Positions 35,491-43,864 of a stretch of DNA of 49,605 bases are shown here, piece by piece. Source of the stretch: Candidatus Yanofskybacteria bacterium RIFCSPHIGHO2_02_FULL_43_17 (GTDB lineage: Bacteria; Patescibacteriota; Minisyncoccia; 2-02-FULL-40-12; GWA2-44-9); assembly GCA_001794435.1 (NCBI GenBank), contig MGJU01000019.1:40237-89841 (forward strand), read 5' to 3'. The notes beneath the pieces were generated by a model that ran no database searches, was not told the origin of the DNA, and was given only the letters and a program-made list of their open reading frames with translations. Position 1 is the first letter of the stretch. Every line of letters begins with the position of its first letter. Position numbers and translations under genes: made by a program.

Positions 35491-35946
35491 CTAGCGGGTT
35501 CTGCGGAATGCTTCTTTGGCATAGAATTTTACATTTTTTAAAACATCGTATTGAGGGTCGTCTAGTTCTGACTCCGTGAACCATCTTATACCGTCATGCT
35601 CATCTTCTTTGTGTTTTACCTCCGAACTTTTGGCTTTAGCAAAATAGATCATGCCTATGTGATGATGGGTGTCGCTTGTCTTGTGCATGTCCATAAAAGC
35701 TGGCGGATAAAGAGGTCTGGTTATGTCGTCTAACTGCTCAGGCTTTTGGCTTAGTAATTCTATTTCTAGTCCGCACTCTTCTTTTACTTCGCGGAATAGA
35801 GCTTCTTCGGGATTTTCATCTAATTCAATATGTCCGCCTATCGGCAGCCATTTCTTAAGTTTCTTGTGTAGAACCATTAAGACTTTGTCCTCAAAAACAA
35901 TATAGACCACAATGACAAAGTCAATTTTCTCGTGAATATGAGCCAT
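35491..35946 (-). CDS. NUDIX hydrolase
   Basis: GGHIELDENPEEALFREVKEECGLEIE Nudix box. Confidence 0.93.
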   Translation of the reverse strand: MAHIHEKIDFVIVVYIVFEDKVLMVLHKKLKKWLPIGGHIELDENPEEALFREVKEECGLEIELLSQKPEQLDDITRPLYPPAFMDMHKTSDTHHHIGMIYFAKAKSSEVKHKEDEHDGIRWFTESELDDPQYDVLKNVKFYAKEAFRRTR

Positions 35947-36029
35947 TTCAAAATAATCCCATTTCCCCACCCAAAAATCAAACGGCTCACCCGGGTGAGC
36001 CGTTCAGAAAATAAAAATATCCGACCAAA

Positions 36030-36656
36030 CTACCGTTTTGCCCAGCGTGGAGCTTTCCTCGCTTTTTTGAGGCCGTATTTGCGTCGTTCTTTGGCGCGGG
36101 GGTCGCGAGTAAGGTAGCCGGACTTTTTGAGCTTCTTGCGGAAGTTACTGTCGAAGTCAACAAGGGTGCGGGCGATTCCGTGCTTGATGGCGCCAGCCTG
36201 GCCCGACTTGCCTCCGCCACGGACGACTACCGTCACCTTGAATCGGTTCATCGACTTTAATTTTTTAAGAGGCGATTCTACAATTTCCCACAAATTAGCA
36301 TCGGAGAAGTATTCCCGATAGTCTTTGCCGTTGACTGTAACCAAAGCTTTTTCTTCGCTTGCAGAATCAGTTGCTTTTTTAGTATACAAACGCACTCGAG
36401 CAACAGACTCTTTTCTCCCCCCTCTCGCTTCAAAATACTTTTCTCCTGTGGCGAGTTTTGTCGAGCCATTATTATTTTTCGACGCTTCTTCCGGGGGCAT
36501 CCCGTTAGAGGTCCGACCTGCCTCTGAGGCATGGTCGGCAGACGATCCCTTGAAGAGGGGCGTCTTACCTCTAACGGGATCGACTTTAACTTCAACTTCT
36601 TTCTTTGGAGCCGCTTTCTTAATTGTCTTTTTTGTTGTGACCTTTTTGGTTACCAT
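36030..36656 (-). CDS. rpsI: 30S ribosomal protein S9 with extended N-terminus
   Basis: YFEARGGRKESVARVRLY...GGGKSGQAGAIKHGIARTLV...LTRDPRAKERRKYGLKKARKAPRWAKR. Confidence 0.96.
   Translation of the reverse strand: MVTKKVTTKKTIKKAAPKKEVEVKVDPVRGKTPLFKGSSADHASEAGRTSNGMPPEEASKNNNGSTKLATGEKYFEARGGRKESVARVRLYTKKATDSASEEKALVTVNGKDYREYFSDANLWEIVESPLKKLKSMNRFKVTVVVRGGGKSGQAGAIKHGIARTLVDFDSNFRKKLKKSGYLTRDPRAKERRKYGLKKARKAPRWAKR
36499..36580. repeat. family II TIR element inside the rpsI 5' coding region
   Basis: ATCCCGTTAGAGGT (36499-36512) / ACCTCTAACGGGAT (36567-36580) perfect 14-bp TIR. Confidence 0.88.
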
Positions 36657-36660
36657 TGGT

Positions 36661-37005
36661 TTAGTTTATAATCTTAAGATTGCGTATGATCTTGTTCCTT
36701 GTTTTATTGTCCGGCAACATTCTATATACGCTATACTTCAGGACTTCGGCTGGATCTTTTTCCCATCTTTGCTCTAAGGTTCTCGATGTGATCCCGCTGT
36801 GATAACCGGAGTACTTGTAATATATCTTACCCTTGAGCTTGTTGCCGGTAAATTTAACCTTGCTGATATTCTTAACATTTACTTCAATTTGGGGCAAAAC
36901 GTTCGGCTGATAGGCGGGCAGATGCTTCCCACGTAAAAGTACGGCGATTTTACTCGCTAATCTACCTAATGACTGATTTGTAGCATCAACAGTTATCTTC
37001 TCCAT
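36661..37005 (-). CDS. rplM: 50S ribosomal protein L13
   Basis: LGRLASKIAVLLRGKHLPAYQPNV...YKYSGYHSGITSRTL. Confidence 0.96.
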   Translation of the reverse strand: MEKITVDATNQSLGRLASKIAVLLRGKHLPAYQPNVLPQIEVNVKNISKVKFTGNKLKGKIYYKYSGYHSGITSRTLEQRWEKDPAEVLKYSVYRMLPDNKTRNKIIRNLKIIN

Positions 37006-37009
37006 ATTA

Positions 37010-37357
37010 TTATGCTGTGAATTCGATTAGTGACATCTGTGCGGCGTCACTTTTTCTCTGGCCCAGCCGGATGATTCGTGTATAGCCGCCCTTTCTTTCG
37101 CTGAATCGCGGCGCTATCTCATCTATTAATTTTTTCACGATCTTCGGATGAAAAGTCTTCGACAATTCTCTTCGGGCAGCTAGGTCTTGTTTTTTAGCCG
37201 TGGTGACGAGCTTATCAGCGAACGAAGACAATGACTTCGCTTTAGCCAGCGTGGTCTTGATTTTTCCATGGTCAATAAGAGCTGTCGCCAGCGATTTGTA
37301 TAATGCTTCTCTTAAGCGCTTTTTTGTACCAAATTTTCTCTTAGTTCCACGCCTCAT
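37010..37357 (-). CDS. rplQ: 50S ribosomal protein L17
   Basis: MRRGTKRKFGTKKRLREALYKSLATALIDHGKIKTTLAKAKSL. Confidence 0.95.
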   Translation of the reverse strand: MRRGTKRKFGTKKRLREALYKSLATALIDHGKIKTTLAKAKSLSSFADKLVTTAKKQDLAARRELSKTFHPKIVKKLIDEIAPRFSERKGGYTRIIRLGQRKSDAAQMSLIEFTA

Positions 37358-37471
37358 CCCATTAGAAGTAATGCAAAGCATCCACTACCACTGTGCGATG
37401 CCACACATTACCGATTGTTATTTTATAAGTGTTCATTTTATTTGACCCGTTTGGGATACTTCTAACGGGAT
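37356..37471. repeat. family II TIR element spanning the rpoA-rplQ junction
   Basis: ATCCCATTAGAAGTA (37356-37370) / TACTTCTAACGGGAT (37457-37471), 14/15 match; overlaps rpoA stop and rplQ start. Confidence 0.88.
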
Positions 37472-38211
37472 TATTTCGCTTTCTTGGTCTTGGCTGCTTT
37501 CTTCTTTGGTTTTTCTTCTTTCTTTTCGGGGATTTCAACTGAACCGGTGGTCTCGAAATGTTTCACCAATATTTCCGATGCTCGTTTTAACGCTTCTTCC
37601 GGTTCGATAGAACCGTCGGTTTCAATATCCATAGTTATCTTGTTGAAATCAATTCGCTGGCCAACACGGACATTCTCTACGGTAAAATTGACCATCCTAA
37701 CGGGTGAGAAGATGGCGTCTATTGCTATCATGCCTATAGCAAGTTTGTCTTTCTGTCTTTGCTCGACAGGGACATAACCGATACCCCTTTCTATGTCCAG
37801 TTCCACTTCAAAGTCGGCCTTCTTATCAGTCAAAGTGGCAATGTGCTGGTCTGGGTTTATAACCTCCACGTCTGAAGTGGTCTTAATATCGGCGGCAGTT
37901 ACTTCTTTGTCGCCCTTAACGTGCAAAGATATCTTTACCGGTCCGTCGGAGAAAAGCTTGAATCGAATCCTTTTTACATTAAGGATTATCTGGATAACAT
38001 CCTCCAGAACACCAGGAACGGTGGTGAATTCATGGTCAACACCCTTTATTTTTATGGATGTGACAGCCACGCCCTCCAGAGAAGACAGAAGTACTCGTCT
38101 CAAAGGGTTGGCGATAGTTGCGCCGTAACCGGGCATAAGGGGCGATATCTCAAAAGTGGCCCGGCCGCCCTCTTTCTTTAATATTTTTATTTGTTCTGGT
38201 AACTGTACCAT
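37471..38211 (-). CDS. rpoA: DNA-directed RNA polymerase subunit alpha (N-terminal domains only)
   Basis: MPGYGATIANPLRRVLLSSLEGVAVTSIKIKGVDHEFTTVPGVLEDV; ends after dimerisation domain without a typical alpha-CTD. Confidence 0.96.
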   Translation of the reverse strand: MVQLPEQIKILKKEGGRATFEISPLMPGYGATIANPLRRVLLSSLEGVAVTSIKIKGVDHEFTTVPGVLEDVIQIILNVKRIRFKLFSDGPVKISLHVKGDKEVTAADIKTTSDVEVINPDQHIATLTDKKADFEVELDIERGIGYVPVEQRQKDKLAIGMIAIDAIFSPVRMVNFTVENVRVGQRIDFNKITMDIETDGSIEPEEALKRASEILVKHFETTGSVEIPEKKEEKPKKKAAKTKKAK

Positions 38212-38288
38212 ATAATATATTACGAATTACGCATTGCGTATTACGAATTTAAATTAATCCGTAATCCGTAATCCGTAATTTAATAATT

Positions 38289-38933
38289 TTATCTACTATA
38301 AAACTCAATGATGGCCTGCAGATCGTTTGGGTTAAGTCCGCTTTCTTCCAGCGTCGGATGGCCTTTGACTTTGCCTGTCATCTGGATTTTGTCTATCTCC
38401 ACCCATGCAGGCGCTTCGTATTTGGTAAGCCATTGTGGGGCCAAGGTATTGAAGAAAGTTGACTTCTTGCTTCCTTCTTTTATTTTTATCTCATCACCCA
38501 TCTTCACTTCATATGACGGAATACTCACCTTTTTGTCGTTCACCAGTATGTGGCCATGATTTACTAATTGTCTTGCCTGATCGCGTGACTGGGCGATACC
38601 CAGTCGATAAACAACGTTATCCAGCCGATGCTCAAGTTTGTTCATTATCGCTTCGGAGAGGTCTTTCTTGGAAGTAAGAGCGGCTTTGACGTAGTTCTTA
38701 AACTGTTTCTCCAACATTCGGTAAGTGTTCCTTACTTTCTGCTTCGAGTTAAGTTGCTGGCCGTATTCAGACATTTTCTTTGGTCTCCTGCTTTTCTTAT
38801 TGCCATGAATGCCTGGCGGATAAGGCTTCTTAATTATTGCCGATTTGGGTGACAACGAACGCTCTCCCTTGAGGTAGAGTCTTTCGCCTAAGCGCCGTTC
38901 TATTTTTTCTTTTGGTCCAATATATCTTGCCAT
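38289..38933 (-). CDS. rpsD: 30S ribosomal protein S4
   Basis: MARYIGPKEKIERRLGERLYLKG...RLDNVVYRLGIAQSRDQARQLVNHGHILVN. Confidence 0.97.
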   Translation of the reverse strand: MARYIGPKEKIERRLGERLYLKGERSLSPKSAIIKKPYPPGIHGNKKSRRPKKMSEYGQQLNSKQKVRNTYRMLEKQFKNYVKAALTSKKDLSEAIMNKLEHRLDNVVYRLGIAQSRDQARQLVNHGHILVNDKKVSIPSYEVKMGDEIKIKEGSKKSTFFNTLAPQWLTKYEAPAWVEIDKIQMTGKVKGHPTLEESGLNPNDLQAIIEFYSR

Positions 38934-38935
38934 AT

Positions 38936-39103
38936 ATTATAACTTGCTGGCCGCTCTCCGCGATTGCCTGTGGCAATTTTGCGGAGTACGCTCTTGACCG
39001 ACTTCTTCGTTAAATCCTCCGTTTGTTCCTTCACCATACTTCAGTATGGCTCGTCGCAATGCTCGGATTTGCCTTGAATTCGGTCAAGCCAGCGGCGTTC
39101 TAA
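38936..39103 (-). repeat. family I structured repeat, copy directly upstream of rpsD
   Basis: P1 39088-39093/38946-38951; P2 39080-39087/38994-39001; P3 39065-39070/39012-39017; P4 39034-39049; P5 38956-38961/38981-38986. Confidence 0.9.
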
Positions 39104-39135
39104 ATAATTTGATATTTATCTTTCATTTCTTGTTC

Positions 39136-39576
39136 TTATATGCGTCTCGGTTTGGGGCTTTTAACGCCATTGTGGGCTATGGGGGTCTTGTCCATTAGCG
39201 CGGTGATGTTCAATCCGCTTGCCGCCAATCCTCTGATGGCCGACTCACGACCGGGGCCGATACCTCTCACCAATATTTTTAAATTTAGCAGATTGTATTT
39301 TTTTGCTTTCTCAACCACGTTCTTGGCAACCAAATTCGCGGCATAAGGGGTCGATTTCTTGCTTCCTTTGAAACCCAATGCTCCAGACGATGACCAGGCA
39401 AGTACTTCGCCTTTTGTATCGGCTATCGATATCATTGTATTGTTATAAGAAACGACAATATGGGCCACGCCGTTAATAACCTGTTTTTTGGAACCTTTTT
39501 TTGAAACCTCAACCGGAGCCTGTGTGGCTCCTTCTTTAATTTCTCCTTCTTTTGTTATGACCTTCTTCTTGCCCAT
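39136..39576 (-). CDS. rpsK: 30S ribosomal protein S11
   Basis: GVAHIVVSYNNTMISIADTKGEVLAWSSSGALGFKGSKKSTPYAA...RGIGPGRESAIRGL. Confidence 0.97.
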   Translation of the reverse strand: MGKKKVITKEGEIKEGATQAPVEVSKKGSKKQVINGVAHIVVSYNNTMISIADTKGEVLAWSSSGALGFKGSKKSTPYAANLVAKNVVEKAKKYNLLNLKILVRGIGPGRESAIRGLAASGLNITALMDKTPIAHNGVKSPKPRRI

Positions 39577-39586
39577 TATTTAAAGT

Positions 39587-39973
39587 TTATGTCTTTTCTG
39601 ATGCTGATTTTCTGCCAGAACCCATTGTCTTTCGCACGTTGCCTCTCGTGGTTCTGGAGTTGGTTTTTGTTCTACCGCGAATCGGAAGGCGTCTTGTGTG
39701 CCTTGAGCCTCGCCAAGTACCAACCTCTTTCATGTGTTTTATATTCTGGCCGATCTCTTTCTTGAGGTCTCCTTCAATTTTGTAAGTTTTCTCTATTATT
39801 TTCTGAATCCTGTTCAATTCCTCAACAGACAGGTCTTTTGCGATCCTTCTTCCATCTATGCCGGCAGTTTTTAGTATCACTTTACTCAAAGACAAACCTA
39901 TGCCGTATATGTACGGCAGCGAATACAGTATCTGTTTATTATCGGGAATCACAAAACCGCTTATTCGTGGCAT
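39587..39973 (-). CDS. rpsM: 30S ribosomal protein S13
   Basis: MPRISGFVIPDNKQILYSLPYIYGIGLSLSKVIL...GSRHTRRLPIRGRTKTNSRTTRG. Confidence 0.97.
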   Translation of the reverse strand: MPRISGFVIPDNKQILYSLPYIYGIGLSLSKVILKTAGIDGRRIAKDLSVEELNRIQKIIEKTYKIEGDLKKEIGQNIKHMKEVGTWRGSRHTRRLPIRGRTKTNSRTTRGNVRKTMGSGRKSASEKT

Positions 39974-39978
39974 ATTGA

Positions 39979-40092
39979 TTAACCTTGTCGCTGTTTATGT
40001 TTGGGGTTTTTGCACAAACAATAGAGGCGACCTTTTCGCCTTACTAACTTACAGTTTGTACACATTTTTTTTACGGAAGCTCGCACTTTCAT
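39979..40092 (-). CDS. rpmJ: 50S ribosomal protein L36
   Basis: Not in supplied ORF list; minus-strand [37 protein letters not shown] with zinc-binding C/C/C/H. Confidence 0.95.
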   Translation of the reverse strand: MKVRASVKKMCTNCKLVRRKGRLYCLCKNPKHKQRQG

Positions 40093-40231
40093 CCCGCACA
40101 TAACAGCCATCGGTTGCTTTAACGTTGTACAATAATGATTTGTCTACGCATCAAGCTTTCAAAGTGGTCTGTTTTGTTAATTTATCTTAGCCCCGCAACA
40201 CATACTGCATATGGCTGTTATGTGCGGGATT
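40091..40231. repeat. family II TIR element between infA and rpmJ
   Basis: Perfect 20-bp TIR ATCCCGCACATAACAGCCAT (40091-40110) / ATGGCTGTTATGTGCGGGAT (40212-40231). Confidence 0.93.
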
Positions 40232-40235
40232 CATA

Positions 40236-40466
40236 TTAAAATCGCCTAACTATTCTGCCTTTGTTGCCGTCGGGGCTTAATTCAACAGCTACCCTATCGC
40301 CGATCATAACTTTAATGTAATGCAGACGCATCTTTCCAGAAAGATATGCCAACACTTCTTTGCCGTCATTCAATACAACCCTGAAAGTGGTATTGGGCAA
40401 TGCTTCCGTCACCTGACCCTCGACTTTTTGTTTATCTATGTTGCTCAAAATAATCGCCTCTCTCAT
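40236..40466 (-). CDS. infA: translation initiation factor IF-1 (start uncertain; ORF opens to 40520)
   Basis: [62 protein letters not shown]. Confidence 0.93.
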   Translation of the reverse strand: MREAIILSNIDKQKVEGQVTEALPNTTFRVVLNDGKEVLAYLSGKMRLHYIKVMIGDRVAVELSPDGNKGRIVRRF

Positions 40467-40580
40467 GTAACTGGTTTTTCGGTGAACTTCAAACAAGCTT
40501 TCGTTCAGCCTCGCTACCAATTATAGCTATGTTATGTTAGCAAATACTTAGCTTAAAGTCAATGCCAAATTAATGACTTC

Positions 40581-42512
40581 TTAGAATGTCAGGGAAATAT
40601 CAATGTCTGACTTATTTTTGGGAACCTTTTTTACCCAAAACGGCGAGAGAATAACCTTGGCCGAGTCGACGTCTTTTATAGAGCCGAGATAATCCTTAAT
40701 CTGGGCTTCGTTTTTGCCCATCAAGTTAGTCGTAATGCTCTCCCGGTCTATTTTGGCATAACCTTGACCGCCTATGATAACCACCACCTCAAGCGTATTG
40801 CTAGCCGTATTTATAGCCTCATTTTTATAGGAAAGCTCCAGCTTTTCTGGCACAAGCATCAAACCGCTGGTTTTGTCGATATGATTTGATATCAGCGATA
40901 ACAGATCTTCTTTATTAAAACCGATGGTTGTTATTGAACCGTTTACTGTCATTGTAAATTTGTCTGCGGCATCATCTATTTCGGCTGTGGATTCTATAGA
41001 ATCAATTTTAGGCTGGATGCCGGTAATCAGTTCCAAGCCCGCCGACTGCGCATTCAGAGCTTCGCTTACGTCGTTATTAATTTTTTTGGTGAGCTGATCT
41101 TTGGCGTTGTTGTAATCAAATTCAGAAACAACTTTTGCTTTGCCGAGTATTCCCCCGTGCATGGAATCAGAAGATCTGCCGTATATCTTCTCATACCTTG
41201 CGGTATCGCCTTTTTCCCGCCAGGACATAATGCCGAAATTACTGGCAGAAATGTTGTAATTCTGTCCAGCTTTATCCGCGATGACTTCTACGTTGATCTT
41301 GCCGGGCGAGACTGCGCCATTCTCAACTTTCATACCCGGAACAATGACTGACTGCAATGTTCTGAAGATTAATCCCGACTCTTTTCCATTTTGAATATAT
41401 TCAAAACGAGTAGTGGCTACAAGCGGCTGGGGAGAAGTACCGTATTCATTATATATAGTTATGACCCCCCGGGATTTTTGTACGGCATCTTTTTCTGCTG
41501 TGGTACTAAAATTATCAGATGCAGATTTGCTGATTGTAAAAAGCTGTCCAGGAATGCGGTTGAACGAATTATCTACCGAAGAAAAATTCGGCGACATGAT
41601 TACTTTCAATTGGGTACTGAGCTCTTGCGCCCTTGGCTTTATCTCTATCCTGGCGCTGCCAGTAGTCAGATAAACAACAATAGCAAGAATAACAATGGAG
41701 GCCAGGGTTAATATGCCAACACCTTTTTTTAAAAAACTTCTGTAACCAAAGGCGAATCCAAGACCTTTTTTCGGTACTCGCGGCTTTGCTATGTCGGCCC
41801 AAATATTATCCGCTGATTCCTGTCCCCACACGCTTTGAATATCATCATCTTCGGTGCGGGTTTCTACTTTTACGGTTCTTTTGTCTTTTTGAACCACCCT
41901 TAAATTCTTACCGGCGGCAGGCCTGACCACGTCGCTCATACCGCGGGTTTTGGCGGAAGCTACAACTGCTTCTCCTATTTCTTCTTCCTCCTCCTCGTAA
42001 ATCGGATCGCCTGATTCATCTACCTCCGTCCCATAGGGCGGAAATTCATTTTTTGCTTCTTCACTTTCCTCATCTTCTTCGCCATCCTTCTCTGTCGGTA
42101 TTTCTTCTATTACTTCTGCCTCCTCCGAACTCTCGAGCTCTTTTTCTTCGTGCAGATCGTCGTCAATATCGTCGGCTTCTGCGATAATGGGAATGGCAAC
42201 TGCCTCGGATTTTAAGGGAATTTGGGAATTAATCAATCTTGGCTTCACTGATTCTGTTTTGGTGGACAGAACGTCAAAACCGTATTTCTTTGCCAGTTCG
42301 TTCGTTTCGGGATCTGAACACAAAAAGGCAACGGATTTGTCGCCTTTCTTAATCTCTGTTTCCAGAGCTAAAAACTGATCTTCTAATCGGAATGCTTTGG
42401 CTTTTTTGGGCAGTACAAATACCACCTCGGAGGCATCGGTATCTTTGACTATATCTAAAAGTTCCTCAAACTTATCGTCCTTTAAAACATTGATAATTTT
42501 CGTCGCTCCCAT
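40581..42512 (-). CDS. large membrane protein, acidic N-terminal half, single TM, extracellular C-terminal domains
   Basis: Acidic low-complexity region then TM GVGILTLASIVILAIVVYLTTG; no confident family. Confidence 0.75.
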   Translation of the reverse strand: MGATKIINVLKDDKFEELLDIVKDTDASEVVFVLPKKAKAFRLEDQFLALETEIKKGDKSVAFLCSDPETNELAKKYGFDVLSTKTESVKPRLINSQIPLKSEAVAIPIIAEADDIDDDLHEEKELESSEEAEVIEEIPTEKDGEEDEESEEAKNEFPPYGTEVDESGDPIYEEEEEEIGEAVVASAKTRGMSDVVRPAAGKNLRVVQKDKRTVKVETRTEDDDIQSVWGQESADNIWADIAKPRVPKKGLGFAFGYRSFLKKGVGILTLASIVILAIVVYLTTGSARIEIKPRAQELSTQLKVIMSPNFSSVDNSFNRIPGQLFTISKSASDNFSTTAEKDAVQKSRGVITIYNEYGTSPQPLVATTRFEYIQNGKESGLIFRTLQSVIVPGMKVENGAVSPGKINVEVIADKAGQNYNISASNFGIMSWREKGDTARYEKIYGRSSDSMHGGILGKAKVVSEFDYNNAKDQLTKKINNDVSEALNAQSAGLELITGIQPKIDSIESTAEIDDAADKFTMTVNGSITTIGFNKEDLLSLISNHIDKTSGLMLVPEKLELSYKNEAINTASNTLEVVVIIGGQGYAKIDRESITTNLMGKNEAQIKDYLGSIKDVDSAKVILSPFWVKKVPKNKSDIDISLTF

Positions 42513-42526
42513 TTACTTTTATTGTA

Positions 42527-43585
42527 TCACAGCTGATTTTGTAAAATATCAACAATCCCCTCCTTATTTTTAGCGGCCATTAATCGGACTCGCAATTCTT
42601 TGGCTCCTTCAAAATCAGATATGTAGATCTTAAAAAACTTTTTCATTGTTTCGAAATTCTTTCCGCCTCCGTCAGAATGGGCGGATGGCGGACTTCCCCA
42701 AAGTTCGGTAAATAATTCCATATGTTTTTTTAGTAATGCGATCTTCTCTGCCGGTGTTTTGGCGTTAGCGTCTGTTGAGGGGTCGAAGAACCACGGATTT
42801 GAAAATATCCCCCGGCCGACCATAATGCCGTCTAATTTCCATTCAGCGGCTTTATTCAACCCTTCTTGGTAAGTCATAACATCGCCGTTGCCGATTATGG
42901 GAATCCCCGCTTTACGGCACAGTACCGCCGCTTTGCCTATTTCGTCCCAATGGGCCGGGACTTTGGACATTTCCTTTTGTGTCCGGCCATGAATAATTAT
43001 CGCGGCCGGTTCAGCCTCTATCAGATGTGAGATCCACTCCTCGGTTATTATCTTGTTGTAGCCGATCCTTGTTTTAACCGAAACGGGTATCCGCCGGCCG
43101 GCGGACGCCGCTCCCTCTTTTGTCGCCTGGATTATTTCTTTGGCCAGTTCGGGGTTTTTTATAAGTCCCGCCCCGCTGTCGTGTTTGACTATTTTTCCGG
43201 CTGGGCAACCCATATTTATATCAATGCCGTCAAAGCCAAGTCCTACTGCCAATTGCGCGCATTTGTAAAAATTTCTAGGATTTGCGCCAAAGAATTGGGC
43301 TACGATGGGCCGTTCGTTCTCGCCGAATTTTAAGTATGGCAATAATTTAGGCCTACCTTTTTCTGAACACAGACCGTCTGCTGATACAAATTCAGTGAAC
43401 AAGACATCCGGTTTTCCGCACGACACGACGATTTGCCGGAATGCCATATCTGTCACATCCGCCATCGGCGCCAAAACAAAAAACGGTTTCTTCTTGCCCT
43501 GAGCTTGTGGATTCGACTGACTCACCACCCTGAGGCTTTGTCGAATGGGTCGAAGGGTTAATTTTTTCCAGAAGTTTTTTGACAT
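42527..43585 (-). CDS. dus: tRNA-dihydrouridine synthase
   Basis: VLAPMADVTDMAFRQIV, GFDGIDINMGCPAGKIVKHDSGAGLI, IIHGRTQKEM, GNGDVMT, DGIMVGRGIFSNPW. Confidence 0.95.
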   Translation of the reverse strand: MSKNFWKKLTLRPIRQSLRVVSQSNPQAQGKKKPFFVLAPMADVTDMAFRQIVVSCGKPDVLFTEFVSADGLCSEKGRPKLLPYLKFGENERPIVAQFFGANPRNFYKCAQLAVGLGFDGIDINMGCPAGKIVKHDSGAGLIKNPELAKEIIQATKEGAASAGRRIPVSVKTRIGYNKIITEEWISHLIEAEPAAIIIHGRTQKEMSKVPAHWDEIGKAAVLCRKAGIPIIGNGDVMTYQEGLNKAAEWKLDGIMVGRGIFSNPWFFDPSTDANAKTPAEKIALLKKHMELFTELWGSPPSAHSDGGGKNFETMKKFFKIYISDFEGAKELRVRLMAAKNKEGIVDILQNQL

Positions 43586-43603
43586 TTTAATGTTTAAACA
43601 AAA

Positions 43604-43621
43604 GTCGCCTATGTGGCGACA
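43604..43621 (-). terminator. intrinsic terminator
   Basis: Minus strand GTCGCCACATAGGCGACTTTTG. Confidence 0.75.
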
Positions 43622-43623
43622 TC

Positions 43624-43836
43624 TTACGGGTCATCCGTATCGTTAATTGTAGGTTGTTTTTTAAGATTCGAATTCGATTTTTTACCTTCAAGCGCATCGG
43701 CAATTCGTCTAAGCTCGGGCAATAATTCATTTTCAAGAACATAAACAAATGCATAAATAAAAATGATCAAAGTAACGGCTAAAACGACACTCCCAAAAAA
43801 TGCTCCCATACTTACATCTCCAGTCTCAAAAAACAA
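43624..43836 (-). CDS. small membrane protein
   Basis: TM GAFFGSVVLAVTLIIFIYAFVYVLEN, charged C-terminus; own terminator. Confidence 0.65.
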   Translation of the reverse strand: MFFETGDVSMGAFFGSVVLAVTLIIFIYAFVYVLENELLPELRRIADALEGKKSNSNLKKQPTINDTDDP

Positions 43837-43864
43837 CTTACGATATAATAATTTATTATATTAA

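Noticed and set aside
38934-38946. AAGTTATAAT at the end of family I copies as a -10 promoter box for the adjacent gene
   Set aside because: It abuts the start codon (0-3 nt), so a transcript starting ~7 nt downstream would lack the start codon; more consistent with a leader sequence or element end.
40320-41711. Plus-strand ORFs opposite infA and the 643-aa protein
   Set aside because: Antisense to well supported minus-strand genes.
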